7,146 bases of DNA from CAZRWH01 sp964603905 (GTDB lineage: Bacteria > Patescibacteriota > Gracilibacteria > UBA1369 > UBA12470): NCBI GenBank assembly GCA_964603905.1, contig CAZRWH010000048.1, forward strand, positions 1 through 7,146, in the 5' to 3' direction. A program made the translations under genes and the position numbers. Shown piece after piece: positions 1-5,006 of the stretch; position 1 is the first letter of the stretch; each line of letters starts with the position of its first letter. A model generated the notes under the pieces. The model did not search any database and had not been told where the DNA came from. It saw only the letters and a list, made by a program, of their open reading frames with translations.

Positions 1-75
1 TGGCTCGGGAGGTGGGATTCGAACCCACGACATTTCGGTTAACAGCCGAACGCTCTACCACTGAGCTACTCCCGA
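1..75 (-). tRNA. tRNA-Asn (anticodon GUU)
   Basis: A complete cloverleaf can be read on the minus strand. The acceptor stem TCGGGAG pairs with CTCCCGA, followed by discriminator G and an encoded CCA at bases 3-1. The D arm has AGCTCAGTGGTAGAGC. The anticodon stem TTCGG/CCGAA encloses loop CTGTTAA, giving anticodon GTT (plus-strand bases 41-43), and the T arm carries GGTTCGAATCC. All stems pair. It starts only 3 bases after the stop codon of the methyltransferase gene on the same strand. It is therefore probably released from a joint mRNA-tRNA transcript by RNase P, unless a promoter lies inside the coding region. Confidence 0.97.
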
Positions 76-78
76 ACG

Positions 79-1266
79 CTAGTTTTTCTTGAGCCTCAGA
101 ATCATTCTTCCTACGATCTGTTTTCTTCGAGCATAGGTGAGTTGATCTTCTGGAGCTTGCACACTATATCCAAGTTTTTTCGTCTTTTCAATAAAATTTT
201 CTAGAAATACTGGTTTTGGTCTGGAATTGTGTTTCGTTTTGCGAAACGGTTTATTGGTAAATGGGTCGTGGATCGCTTTCGCTTCCTCGACCTTATTGAA
301 AAATGGAACTGCTAGTACAATTGTTGTCCCTGAAGGGATTGGTCTTCCTAAAAATCCTAAATATATTGGTTCTAACTTCGCTAATGTTTTGTGTGCTTCT
401 TCTTCTGTTGGAAGGCCTTTTTGAGGTGGCCCCAAATAGCTTTCTCCAACAAGTGCCATAGGTGCCTCACTGAAGTCTTTTTCTGTGAGTTTTGTTGCGT
501 CTTTTACTTCGATTTCGAGGCAGTTTCCTTCAGGTGAAAATTCTCTTTTTAGCCATTTGATGTTGTTTTTTGAATCTTTTATAGCTTTTTCGCTTATGTC
601 TGATCCTTTGCAGTTGAGTCCCATTAGCATTGCTTCTTGAAGTACTGTTCCTGATCCACAAAATGGATCGTAGATAACGGTTTCTGGGGTAGGGGATGCA
701 AGGTTGATTAGCATTTGCGCAAGTTTTGGAGGGAGCATCCCGGATAGGTCGTCCCGTCCTGGCCTGTCGTAATCTCGTTTGCTGTATAGGGCGATGTCTT
801 GAGTTGCGACAGTTTTTGATAAATATGTTTTTTCGTCTGTGAATACTAGGTTCAGTTCGGTGCAGTTTGCTGATTGAATGCTTGATAAATTCTTCCAGTC
901 TTGGTTGATGTATCTTGAGCTTGTTCCGTTTGCTTTCAGGGACTGTTTTGCCGCTTTTAATAGCCTTTTCAAAAGTCCTGTTTGTGAAGGATAGATACTT
1001 ATTCCATAATTGAATTTACCTTTTTCTGGGGTGAATTTTGTTATGTTGTCTCCTATTAAATCTGAAAAATTTGTTGGAAGACTTGCAGGCAATGCGTTCA
1101 AAACTTCGCTTATCTTTATTGTGCCTCCTAATCTTGTGATTATCTCTGGATCAGTGCTTTCAACCAAAGCAAAACCTCCTCCCAGATCTTGTGTGTCTGG
1201 ATATATCGAAATTAATTCTGCTAGGCAAAGTTCTTTTTCACGCCCCAAATGGAATATGTAACTCAT
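79..1266 (-). CDS. THUMP/Trm11-family RNA (guanine-N2) methyltransferase-like protein
   Basis: A 395-residue protein with the layout of the Trm11/TrmG10 family, SAM-dependent enzymes that make N2-methylguanosine at tRNA position 10. Residues 1 to about 150 form a divergent substrate-binding (THUMP-like) region. Residues 163-190 (KRDYDRPG, then MLPPKLAQMLINLA) match the family's linker signature. DPFCGSGT at 200-207 is SAM motif I, followed by an acidic SDIS strand (222-225) and an N-rich helix. The expected catalytic (D/N)PP(Y/F) motif is not recognisable. At its place is GESYLGPP (274-281), so guanine-N2 chemistry is uncertain. The tail LTYARRKQIVGRMILRL (377-392) closes the Rossmann domain as in homologues. 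The ATG has no Shine-Dalgarno; MSYIFHLGREKELCLAEL is a typical family N terminus. tRNA-Asn follows 3 bases after the TAG stop, which fits a tRNA-related role. The family is confident, the exact substrate is not. Confidence 0.85.
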   Translation of the reverse strand: MSYIFHLGREKELCLAELISIYPDTQDLGGGFALVESTDPEIITRLGGTIKISEVLNALPASLPTNFSDLIGDNITKFTPEKGKFNYGISIYPSQTGLLKRLLKAAKQSLKANGTSSRYINQDWKNLSSIQSANCTELNLVFTDEKTYLSKTVATQDIALYSKRDYDRPGRDDLSGMLPPKLAQMLINLASPTPETVIYDPFCGSGTVLQEAMLMGLNCKGSDISEKAIKDSKNNIKWLKREFSPEGNCLEIEVKDATKLTEKDFSEAPMALVGESYLGPPQKGLPTEEEAHKTLAKLEPIYLGFLGRPIPSGTTIVLAVPFFNKVEEAKAIHDPFTNKPFRKTKHNSRPKPVFLENFIEKTKKLGYSVQAPEDQLTYARRKQIVGRMILRLKKN

Positions 1267-1282
1267 GTTTCGAGATTAAGCG

Positions 1283-1299
1283 ACTGTTACTGTAACAGT
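1283..1299. promoter_or_regulatory. 17-base palindrome, possible operator
   Basis: ACTGTTAC-T-GTAACAGT is a perfect 8-bp inverted repeat around a single central base, in the divergent region between the methyltransferase and ssb. It covers the predicted -10 of the methyltransferase promoter, a typical place for a repressor site. Its CTGT...ACAG ends recall a LexA/SOS box, but the spacing is 7 bases, not the 8 of the E. coli box. The regulator is unknown. Confidence 0.4.
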
Positions 1300-1316
1300 T
1301 TTATTCGCAAGCGCAA
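1289..1316 (-). promoter_or_regulatory. Possible promoter of the methyltransferase (and tRNA-Asn)
   Basis: On the minus strand TTGCGC (plus bases 1311-1316) and TACAGT (1289-1294) are separated by 16 bases. A TTGCG-type -35 recurs at the gmk, structured-RNA and surface-protein promoters in this window. The -10 matches TATAAT at only four positions. Transcription would start near 1282, giving a leader of about 15 bases without a Shine-Dalgarno. Confidence 0.35.
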
Positions 1317-1356
1317 GCGTTTAAGCGCGTTTAGTGGTTGGTTTTAGTGCTCACAT

Positions 1357-1386
1357 TTGATACTTTAAAAGCCACCAATTTATAAC
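1357..1386 (+). promoter_or_regulatory. ssb promoter, predicted leaderless transcript
   Basis: TTGATA (1357-1362) and TATAAC (1381-1386) lie 18 bases apart, each one mismatch from the sigma70-type consensus. The -10 ends 9 bases before the ssb ATG, so RNA would begin at about 1392-1396, at or next to the start codon. This fits the lack of a ribosome binding site. The same TTGATA box recurs at the lipoprotein promoter. Confidence 0.6.
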
Positions 1387-1395
1387 TCTAAGAAA

Positions 1396-1869
1396 ATGGC
1401 TTACTCACTCAATCGAGCACAAATTATCGGTAATCTAACTCGTGATCCGGAACTAAGACAAACACCTAATGGAGCTGCTGTATGTAGTTTTTCTATAGCG
1501 ACTAACTCAAGATGGAAGGACAGCAATGGAGAATGGCAAGATCGACCTGAGTTCCACAATGTTGTTTGTTGGGGGAAGCTAGCTGAAATCGCTGCTCAAT
1601 ATGCAAAGAAAGGAACAAAAGTTTATGTTGATGGACGTATCCAAACTCGTGATTGGACAGGTGATGATGGAGTGAAAAGATATAGAACAGAAATCGTTGC
1701 TGAGAACTTCATCCTTCTAGATTCTAGAGGTGGTGCTGCGCCAATGGCTGATCGTTCTGCTGGTGGTATCAAAACTGATCGTGAAGATACAATCGACGAG
1801 TTCGAAGACAAAAAGAAAGAGGCTCCTGCAAAAGAGGAGGAAGTGACTGTGGATGATTTGCCGTTTTAG
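1396..1869 (+). CDS. ssb: Single-stranded DNA-binding protein
   Basis: A 157-residue protein that coats single-stranded DNA in replication, recombination and repair. Residues 1 to about 110 form the OB fold with bacterial SSB hallmarks: LNRAQIIGNLTRDPELRQTPNG (6-27), SFSIATN (31-37), EFHNVVCWGKLAEIAAQYAKKG (52-73), VYVDGRIQTRDW (77-88) and a YRTEIVAEN strand (97-105). Residues 111-150 are a disordered, increasingly acidic linker. The last five residues, DDLPF, are the conserved tip that binds partner proteins such as repair helicases and nucleases. Length and ends are normal, so the gene is intact. No Shine-Dalgarno precedes the ATG and the promoter predicts a leaderless mRNA. The TAG stop is part of the first heptamer of the repeat element that follows. 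The gene stands alone, not beside rpsF/rpsR as is common elsewhere. Confidence 0.97.
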   Translation: MAYSLNRAQIIGNLTRDPELRQTPNGAAVCSFSIATNSRWKDSNGEWQDRPEFHNVVCWGKLAEIAAQYAKKGTKVYVDGRIQTRDWTGDDGVKRYRTEIVAENFILLDSRGGAAPMADRSAGGIKTDREDTIDEFEDKKKEAPAKEEEVTVDDLPF

Positions 1870-1990
1870 TCAGTAGTCAGTAGTCAGTAAGGAGTAGTCA
1901 GTAGCAAATGGAGTTTTTGCTATGCAAAAACAGTTTTTTTATATAAAAAACACGACTATCTACTGACTCATTCCTACTGACTACTAACTA
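1868..1990. repeat. Heptamer-based inverted repeat element between ssb and yajQ
   Basis: Three tandem copies of AGTCAGT begin at 1868, followed by a related stretch to 1904. The mirror image, mutated slightly, runs from 1989 back to 1960. The 30-base arms (1875-1904 and the complement of 1989-1960) agree at 25 of 30 positions by eye. The centre holds a short hairpin and an A/T palindrome. The ends overlap the TAG stop codons of both convergent genes: 1867-1869 for ssb and 1988-1990 for yajQ. As RNA it would fold into one long hairpin. There is no coding capacity, so it is a miniature or palindromic repeat rather than an insertion sequence. Confidence 0.8.
1913..1940 (+). terminator. Probable ssb terminator
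   Basis: GTTTTTGC (1913-1920) and GCAAAAAC (1924-1931) form an 8-bp stem with a three-base loop, followed by AG and seven T residues (1934-1940). The stem is A/T-rich and so weak for an intrinsic terminator. The larger inverted repeat around it may help. The adjoining GTTTTTTTATATAAAAAAC (1933-1951) is nearly self-complementary and could serve the opposite direction. Confidence 0.5.
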
Positions 1991-2479
1991 CCTGTAATTC
2001 CCAAACGTCAACGGCAATTCGATTGAAGAGTCTTTCTTTAGGAATGTGATTATTGCTTGTAGCTCGTCTCTCGATTTTGAGCTGACTCGGACTGTTTGTC
2101 CTTGGATGCTAGCTTTTGCTTTTTTGAAGTTGTCTCGTATAAGTTGAGATACTTTTTTTGCTGATTCTGTGTCGAGAGCTTTTGTTAGCTTGATTGTGAA
2201 GCGTACATTGGATCCTCCTAGTTTTTCCATCTCTCCTCGTTCGAGGATTTTTGGCGAGATGTTGCGGTTGATTACTTTTTGGAGAAGGACGTCCCATGCT
2301 GAGTTGAGTGCTAGTTCTGAAGGAGCTGTAATTGATATGTCGTCTTCGTTTTGTTTGATTTCGATTCCTAGTGATTTGAGGTCGTATCTTGTTGTGATTT
2401 CGCGTCTTGCTTGGTCTACTGAGTTTGTTAATTCGTGAACATTGAAGTCACAGGTTATGTCCATTGATGAGTCTGCCAT
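1988..2479 (-). CDS. yajQ: YajQ/DUF520 (UPF0234) family nucleotide-binding protein
   Basis: A 163-residue cytoplasmic protein. The family's conserved blocks are present: DITCDFNVHELTNSVDQARREITTRYDLK near the N terminus (family pattern FDIVSE....E..NA..Q....I..RYDFK), the SAWDVLLQKVINRNIS region, VRVSSKSRDELQAII (about 130-144), and the terminal LPLTFGNYR, close to the usual LPLQFxNYR. Family members bind RNA or nucleotides, and in Xanthomonas a YajQ-like protein is a cyclic-di-GMP effector; which applies here cannot be told. The ATG at 2479 lacks a Shine-Dalgarno and sits 9 bases after a heptamer array. Met6 is an alternative start that would better match the short N termini of homologues. 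The stop codon is supplied by the inverted repeat shared with ssb. Confidence 0.93.
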   Translation of the reverse strand: MADSSMDITCDFNVHELTNSVDQARREITTRYDLKSLGIEIKQNEDDISITAPSELALNSAWDVLLQKVINRNISPKILERGEMEKLGGSNVRFTIKLTKALDTESAKKVSQLIRDNFKKAKASIQGQTVRVSSKSRDELQAIITFLKKDSSIELPLTFGNYR

Positions 2480-2488
2480 GGTGATAGT

Positions 2489-2516
2489 GAGTAATGAGTA
2501 ATGAGAAGTGAGTAGT
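2489..2516. repeat. Second heptamer array, in the yajQ leader
   Basis: Four consecutive seven-base units on the plus strand: GAGTAAT, GAGTAAT, GAGAAGT, GAGTAGT. They occupy the predicted yajQ 5' untranslated region where a ribosome binding site would be expected. The period is the same as in the AGTCAGT array at the other end of the gene, and the units are related. Confidence 0.7.
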
Positions 2517-2527
2517 CTTTGGTGTTT

Positions 2528-2552
2528 GTAGCGATCCCAGCGGCATCGCTAC
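2528..2552. repeat. Hairpin repeat in the yajQ leader, partly shared with 4934-4946
   Basis: GTAGCGAT (2528-2535) and ATCGCTAC (2545-2552) form a perfect 8-bp stem around a nine-base loop. The first 13 bases, GTAGCGATCCCAG, recur exactly at 4934-4946. In both places the shared promoter core TATTATAC is nearby on the same side. In a yajQ transcript starting near 2560 this would be a 5'-leader hairpin. Confidence 0.65.
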
Positions 2553-2566
2553 GCTTCCCTAGAGGT

Positions 2567-2595
2567 ATTATACACAAAAAAACAAGGATGCGTGA
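2567..2595 (-). promoter_or_regulatory. Probable yajQ promoter
   Basis: On the minus strand a perfect TATAAT (plus bases 2567-2572) is preceded at 17 bases by TCACGC (2590-2595). That -35 is poor against TTGACA but shares four of six bases with the TTGCGC boxes elsewhere in the window. Transcription would start near 2560 and give a leader of about 80 bases containing the hairpin and the heptamer array. A weak hairpin plus T-run overlaps the spacer and may end the upstream surface-protein transcript. Confidence 0.5.
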
Positions 2596-2612
2596 TTGGA
2601 CCCAGAAATGTT

Positions 2613-4547
2613 TTATGCTTCTTGTTGGTTCACAACAAGTTCTCGTCTAGCCAGGTACATCATCGTTACGACTGTGAGGATGTATGCCAAGTCTGAAAAT
2701 TCGGGAGCTCCTACTGGTGCAGCTGGCGGGTCTGGGTCTTCTTCTCCTTGACCTCCAGAACCTGTTACTCCGCTACATTTCCAGTCTGTTCCGATTTTAT
2801 TACATGTGATTCCACTTGAGGATTGTCCGCTGTATAAAACCACTTCGTTTGTTACATGTTCATATGCGTCTGCACATCCTTCGTGGATTTCATCAAGAGA
2901 AAGTGCTCCTAGACATATTCTAACTCTGTCTGTGCCGTCTCCTGGGATTACCAGGGTATACGAGCCTTTTGTTTTGCTTGAGACCTGATCGATACCATGG
3001 AAGAGTGCTTTTTTGTTTGATTCGTCGTAGAATCCAATGATGTTGCTGATGCTTGCATCTTGGTCAAGATCCATGTCGATTTCTGCGATTACTCCACCGT
3101 CTTTTAGGAGCTGTACTGTGTGCTCACCTGTTTGTTGTGTTGATGTAGGGTCGATATGCGTGGCGTTTTTTAACCTTGTGGCGTATCCAGAAGGGAAGGA
3201 GATAACTCCTCCAGTAATTGTTAATTCAAGATGTCTGTCGATACCATCGCTAGGATCACCGTCACCATCAGTTGATACGATTATACCGTTTGCTGTGATG
3301 TCTCCTTGTAGGCTTATTTTTGTATTATGTGCCAGTCCGTCATCTGTTTGTATGTCGAATGCAATTGCATATGATTCTCCTGGTGCGATATTTCCAATAT
3401 CTACATATATTCTGTTTGAATCAGGACGACATGCATGGTCAGTCATGTCACAATTGTCAGTTTGAGGTACTCCGTTTACAGTTGTGGATCCGGGAACATA
3501 CGTTGTGTTTTCTGGAATGTCTATTCTGTAAATGCCGTTTTCGGCGTAGGTTGTACCGGTATTAACTATGTTTGTGCTAAGCTCAACAATTTGTTCTGGC
3601 TTTGGAGTTGAATCAGAAACAGATATGCTTGATTGTGCAAGGTCACCTTGCATGTAGTTTGTTTTGAATATGTTCATGTAGTAATGAACATATGCTCCAG
3701 CCGAGTCATTGTCGTACAAGGTTGTTTGAATTTGGTTTGTGCTTGAACTAATATAATTAGCTACATCAAGTGTTTTATCGTCCCATACCTTCCCATCAAT
3801 ATTAGATGTAAAATCTCCGTAAGTATGAGAAGAGGATCCTGTGAAGGTTAATGAAGTTGCATCTGTTGCTGTTCCCTCTGATACTACGATTGTAAGTTGG
3901 CCATTTGGAGGATTAGATAAAGATAGGTTATCTATAGTAGATGTATATGAATTTCCGTGTTGTGGGTTCTTGCTAGACGATGCAGATATCATTACAACTC
4001 CGTCATTTATAACAACTGTTGCGTGATTTGAGTTAGGGTCTTCGTATACTATAACAAGGCTGGCTCCAAAAGTGTCTCGTTTTCCGTGTGACACCGATAC
4101 GCTATAGGTTCCATTTCCGTCTGAAGTTATGAGATCGGATACGTCTGCTCTATAAAAATATCTGTTTTTGTTTGGTTGCATATTACTGTATCCGACTTGG
4201 ACTGTAGCAGGAGAGCTGCTGTAACTGATGTTTTTTCCCTGAAAAGTGATATTAGACAACTGTGTTTCTGTAACGTTAATTGTGAAACCTCCCCAGTAAA
4301 GCCAAGCCTGCAATACTGTTGCGTCGTCAGGTATGGTATCGATAGTTATTGTTCCTGATCTAGGATTGGATAGCCCTGTTGCCTCGGAGAGTACTGAAAC
4401 GTCTCCTGTAGCTCGGTAAAATTCTGTGATTTCGTCCCATTTCCCGTCTATATCAGAGAAGGTTTCTGTAACGGCTGCTTGAGCTTGAGAGCAAATGGCC
4501 AGTGTTAGGGATATACAGATTGTTAGTCGTAATAGGAATTTGGTCAT
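2613..4547 (-). CDS. Secreted surface protein with DUF11-like domain and PEF-type C-terminal sorting signal
   Basis: A 644-residue exported protein. The signal peptide (1 to about 24) is basic MTKFLLR, then LTICISLTLAICS, with probable cleavage after AQA. The N-terminal beta-rich domain (about 25-290) carries LQAWLYWGG, FYRADVSDLI and GASLVIVYED, which I associate with DUF3344-like surface proteins. Next comes a DUF11-like segment (VELSTNIVNTGTTYAENG, IPENTTYVPGSTTVNG, GNIAPGESYAIAFDI), an acidic DGDGDPSDGIDRH stretch that could bind calcium, and a domain ending around VRICLGALSLDEIHEGC. A Pro/Gly/acidic linker leads to the tail: PEFSD (615-619), a short hydrophobic stretch LAYILTVVTMMYLA, then RR. 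This is the tripartite plan of exosortase/archaeosortase substrates. Paired cysteines suggest extracellular disulfides. An in-frame TTG at 4601 was rejected as start because it is the -35 box of the promoter and would bury the signal peptide. Function beyond surface display is unknown. Confidence 0.88.
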   Translation of the reverse strand: MTKFLLRLTICISLTLAICSQAQAAVTETFSDIDGKWDEITEFYRATGDVSVLSEATGLSNPRSGTITIDTIPDDATVLQAWLYWGGFTINVTETQLSNITFQGKNISYSSSPATVQVGYSNMQPNKNRYFYRADVSDLITSDGNGTYSVSVSHGKRDTFGASLVIVYEDPNSNHATVVINDGVVMISASSSKNPQHGNSYTSTIDNLSLSNPPNGQLTIVVSEGTATDATSLTFTGSSSHTYGDFTSNIDGKVWDDKTLDVANYISSSTNQIQTTLYDNDSAGAYVHYYMNIFKTNYMQGDLAQSSISVSDSTPKPEQIVELSTNIVNTGTTYAENGIYRIDIPENTTYVPGSTTVNGVPQTDNCDMTDHACRPDSNRIYVDIGNIAPGESYAIAFDIQTDDGLAHNTKISLQGDITANGIIVSTDGDGDPSDGIDRHLELTITGGVISFPSGYATRLKNATHIDPTSTQQTGEHTVQLLKDGGVIAEIDMDLDQDASISNIIGFYDESNKKALFHGIDQVSSKTKGSYTLVIPGDGTDRVRICLGALSLDEIHEGCADAYEHVTNEVVLYSGQSSSGITCNKIGTDWKCSGVTGSGGQGEEDPDPPAAPVGAPEFSDLAYILTVVTMMYLARRELVVNQQEA

Positions 4548-4572
4548 TCTTATTTTAATTTTACATCCTCCC

Positions 4573-4601
4573 ATTATACCAAAGCCTGGGTATTGACGCA
4601 A
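4573..4601 (-). promoter_or_regulatory. Promoter of the surface-protein gene
   Basis: On the minus strand TTGCGT (plus bases 4596-4601) is followed after exactly 17 bases by a perfect TATAAT (4573-4578). RNA would begin near 4566, about 19 bases before the ATG at 4547. A GGGAGG sits at the start of that leader, too far from the ATG to act as a normal Shine-Dalgarno. The promoter lies downstream of the terminator hairpin at 4632-4653, so the gene can be transcribed independently of the structured RNA. Confidence 0.78.
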
Positions 4602-4624
4602 GGCAAAATAATGCCCTGGTTTTT

Positions 4625-4941
4625 CAAGAAAGGGGAGGCAAGACTGCCTCCCCGGCGTGTGTGCTCTTTAGTGTGTAAAGAGCGGTGGACGCTATGCCGG
4701 CTTTTGGGTCATGTTTGGCCCTGTGATCATCTACCGTTCTTTGGTGAGTGTTTTTTCTAGACCATATCACCACTAGTCTGATTTTGTTTTTCGTTTTTCT
4801 GTTGCGTTGATCTCCACTATATAAGTTTTAAATCTTCGCGTTTTTGTTCAGTTTGTTTTGATTTTTTAATCCGCTCGCGTCTCTATTTTGGAGAGGAGGG
4901 AACTTTAGATGGGCAAGCCGGAGCCCAAGAAAAGTAGCGAT
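4625..4941 (-). ncRNA. Candidate structured small RNA (about 315 nt), no family recognised
   Basis: This fills most of the protein-free stretch between the surface protein and gmk. On the minus strand it has a promoter (4948-4976) and ends at a strong hairpin. Reading 5' to 3': a GGGC/GCCC hairpin (4926-4911); a TCTC/GAGA hairpin; a long A-rich single-stranded-looking section; a GGTGA/TCACC stem; a region with GGGCC and GACCC; an 8-bp GCTCTTTA/TAAAGAGC hairpin (4683-4663); and the terminator. I looked for tmRNA (T-loop, tag frame), RNase P (GAGGAAAGUCC), SRP (GGAAGGAAGCAG) and common riboswitch cores on both strands and found none. One weak stem (4684-4689 with 4730-4735) pairs slightly better on the plus strand, so the orientation is not certain. 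It could also be a long attenuator leader for the surface-protein gene. Confidence 0.5.
4632..4653 (-). terminator. Strong hairpin terminator of the minus-strand RNA
   Basis: A perfect 9-bp G/C-rich stem (4632-4640 with 4645-4653) closes on a four-base loop. On the minus strand it is followed by TTTCTT, a short U-tract. On the plus strand no T-run follows, which favours the minus direction. Its GGGG arm could alternatively pair with CTCCGGC near the RNA's 5' end (plus bases 4917-4923). Confidence 0.7.
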
Positions 4942-4947
4942 CCCAGT

Positions 4948-4976
4948 ATTATACCTGATTTTTCAGGTTTGCGCAA
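4948..4976 (-). promoter_or_regulatory. Promoter of the minus-strand structured RNA
   Basis: On the minus strand TTGCGC (plus bases 4971-4976) is followed after 17 bases by a perfect TATAAT (4948-4953). Transcription would start near 4941. The spacer holds the palindrome ACCTGATTTTTCAGGT (4953-4968), a 6-bp inverted repeat with a TTTT centre that could be an operator. The -35 shares the self-complementary TTGCGCAA with the divergent gmk promoter. Confidence 0.62.
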
Positions 4977-4997
4977 TCCTCCTTGTTCGGTTAAAAT
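4969..4997 (+). promoter_or_regulatory. gmk promoter, nearly leaderless
   Basis: TTGCGC (4969-4974) and TAAAAT (4992-4997) are 17 bases apart. Start of transcription near 5003-5005 leaves only 2-4 bases before the gmk ATG at 5007. The -35 overlaps that of the opposing RNA promoter inside TTGCGCAA, so the two are likely mutually exclusive or co-regulated. Confidence 0.52.
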
Positions 4998-5006
4998 CCT
5001 TTTTGT

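Noticed and set aside
1868..1990. CRISPR array or insertion sequence
   Set aside because: The heptamers have no unique spacers of constant size, and the element is too short to encode a transposase.
3037..3465. 142-codon plus-strand frame
   Set aside because: It lies fully inside the surface-protein gene on the opposite strand; its Ser/Cys/Val-rich product is the shadow of that well-supported gene.
4548..4601. N-terminal extension of the surface protein from the TTG at 4601
   Set aside because: The extension consists of promoter sequence (TTGCGT-17-TATAAT) and would put 18 extra residues before a clear signal peptide.
4625..4941. tmRNA, RNase P RNA, SRP RNA or a common riboswitch
   Set aside because: No T-loop and tag frame, no GAGGAAAGUCC, no GGAAGGAAGCAG and no riboswitch core were found on either strand, so only an unassigned RNA is proposed.
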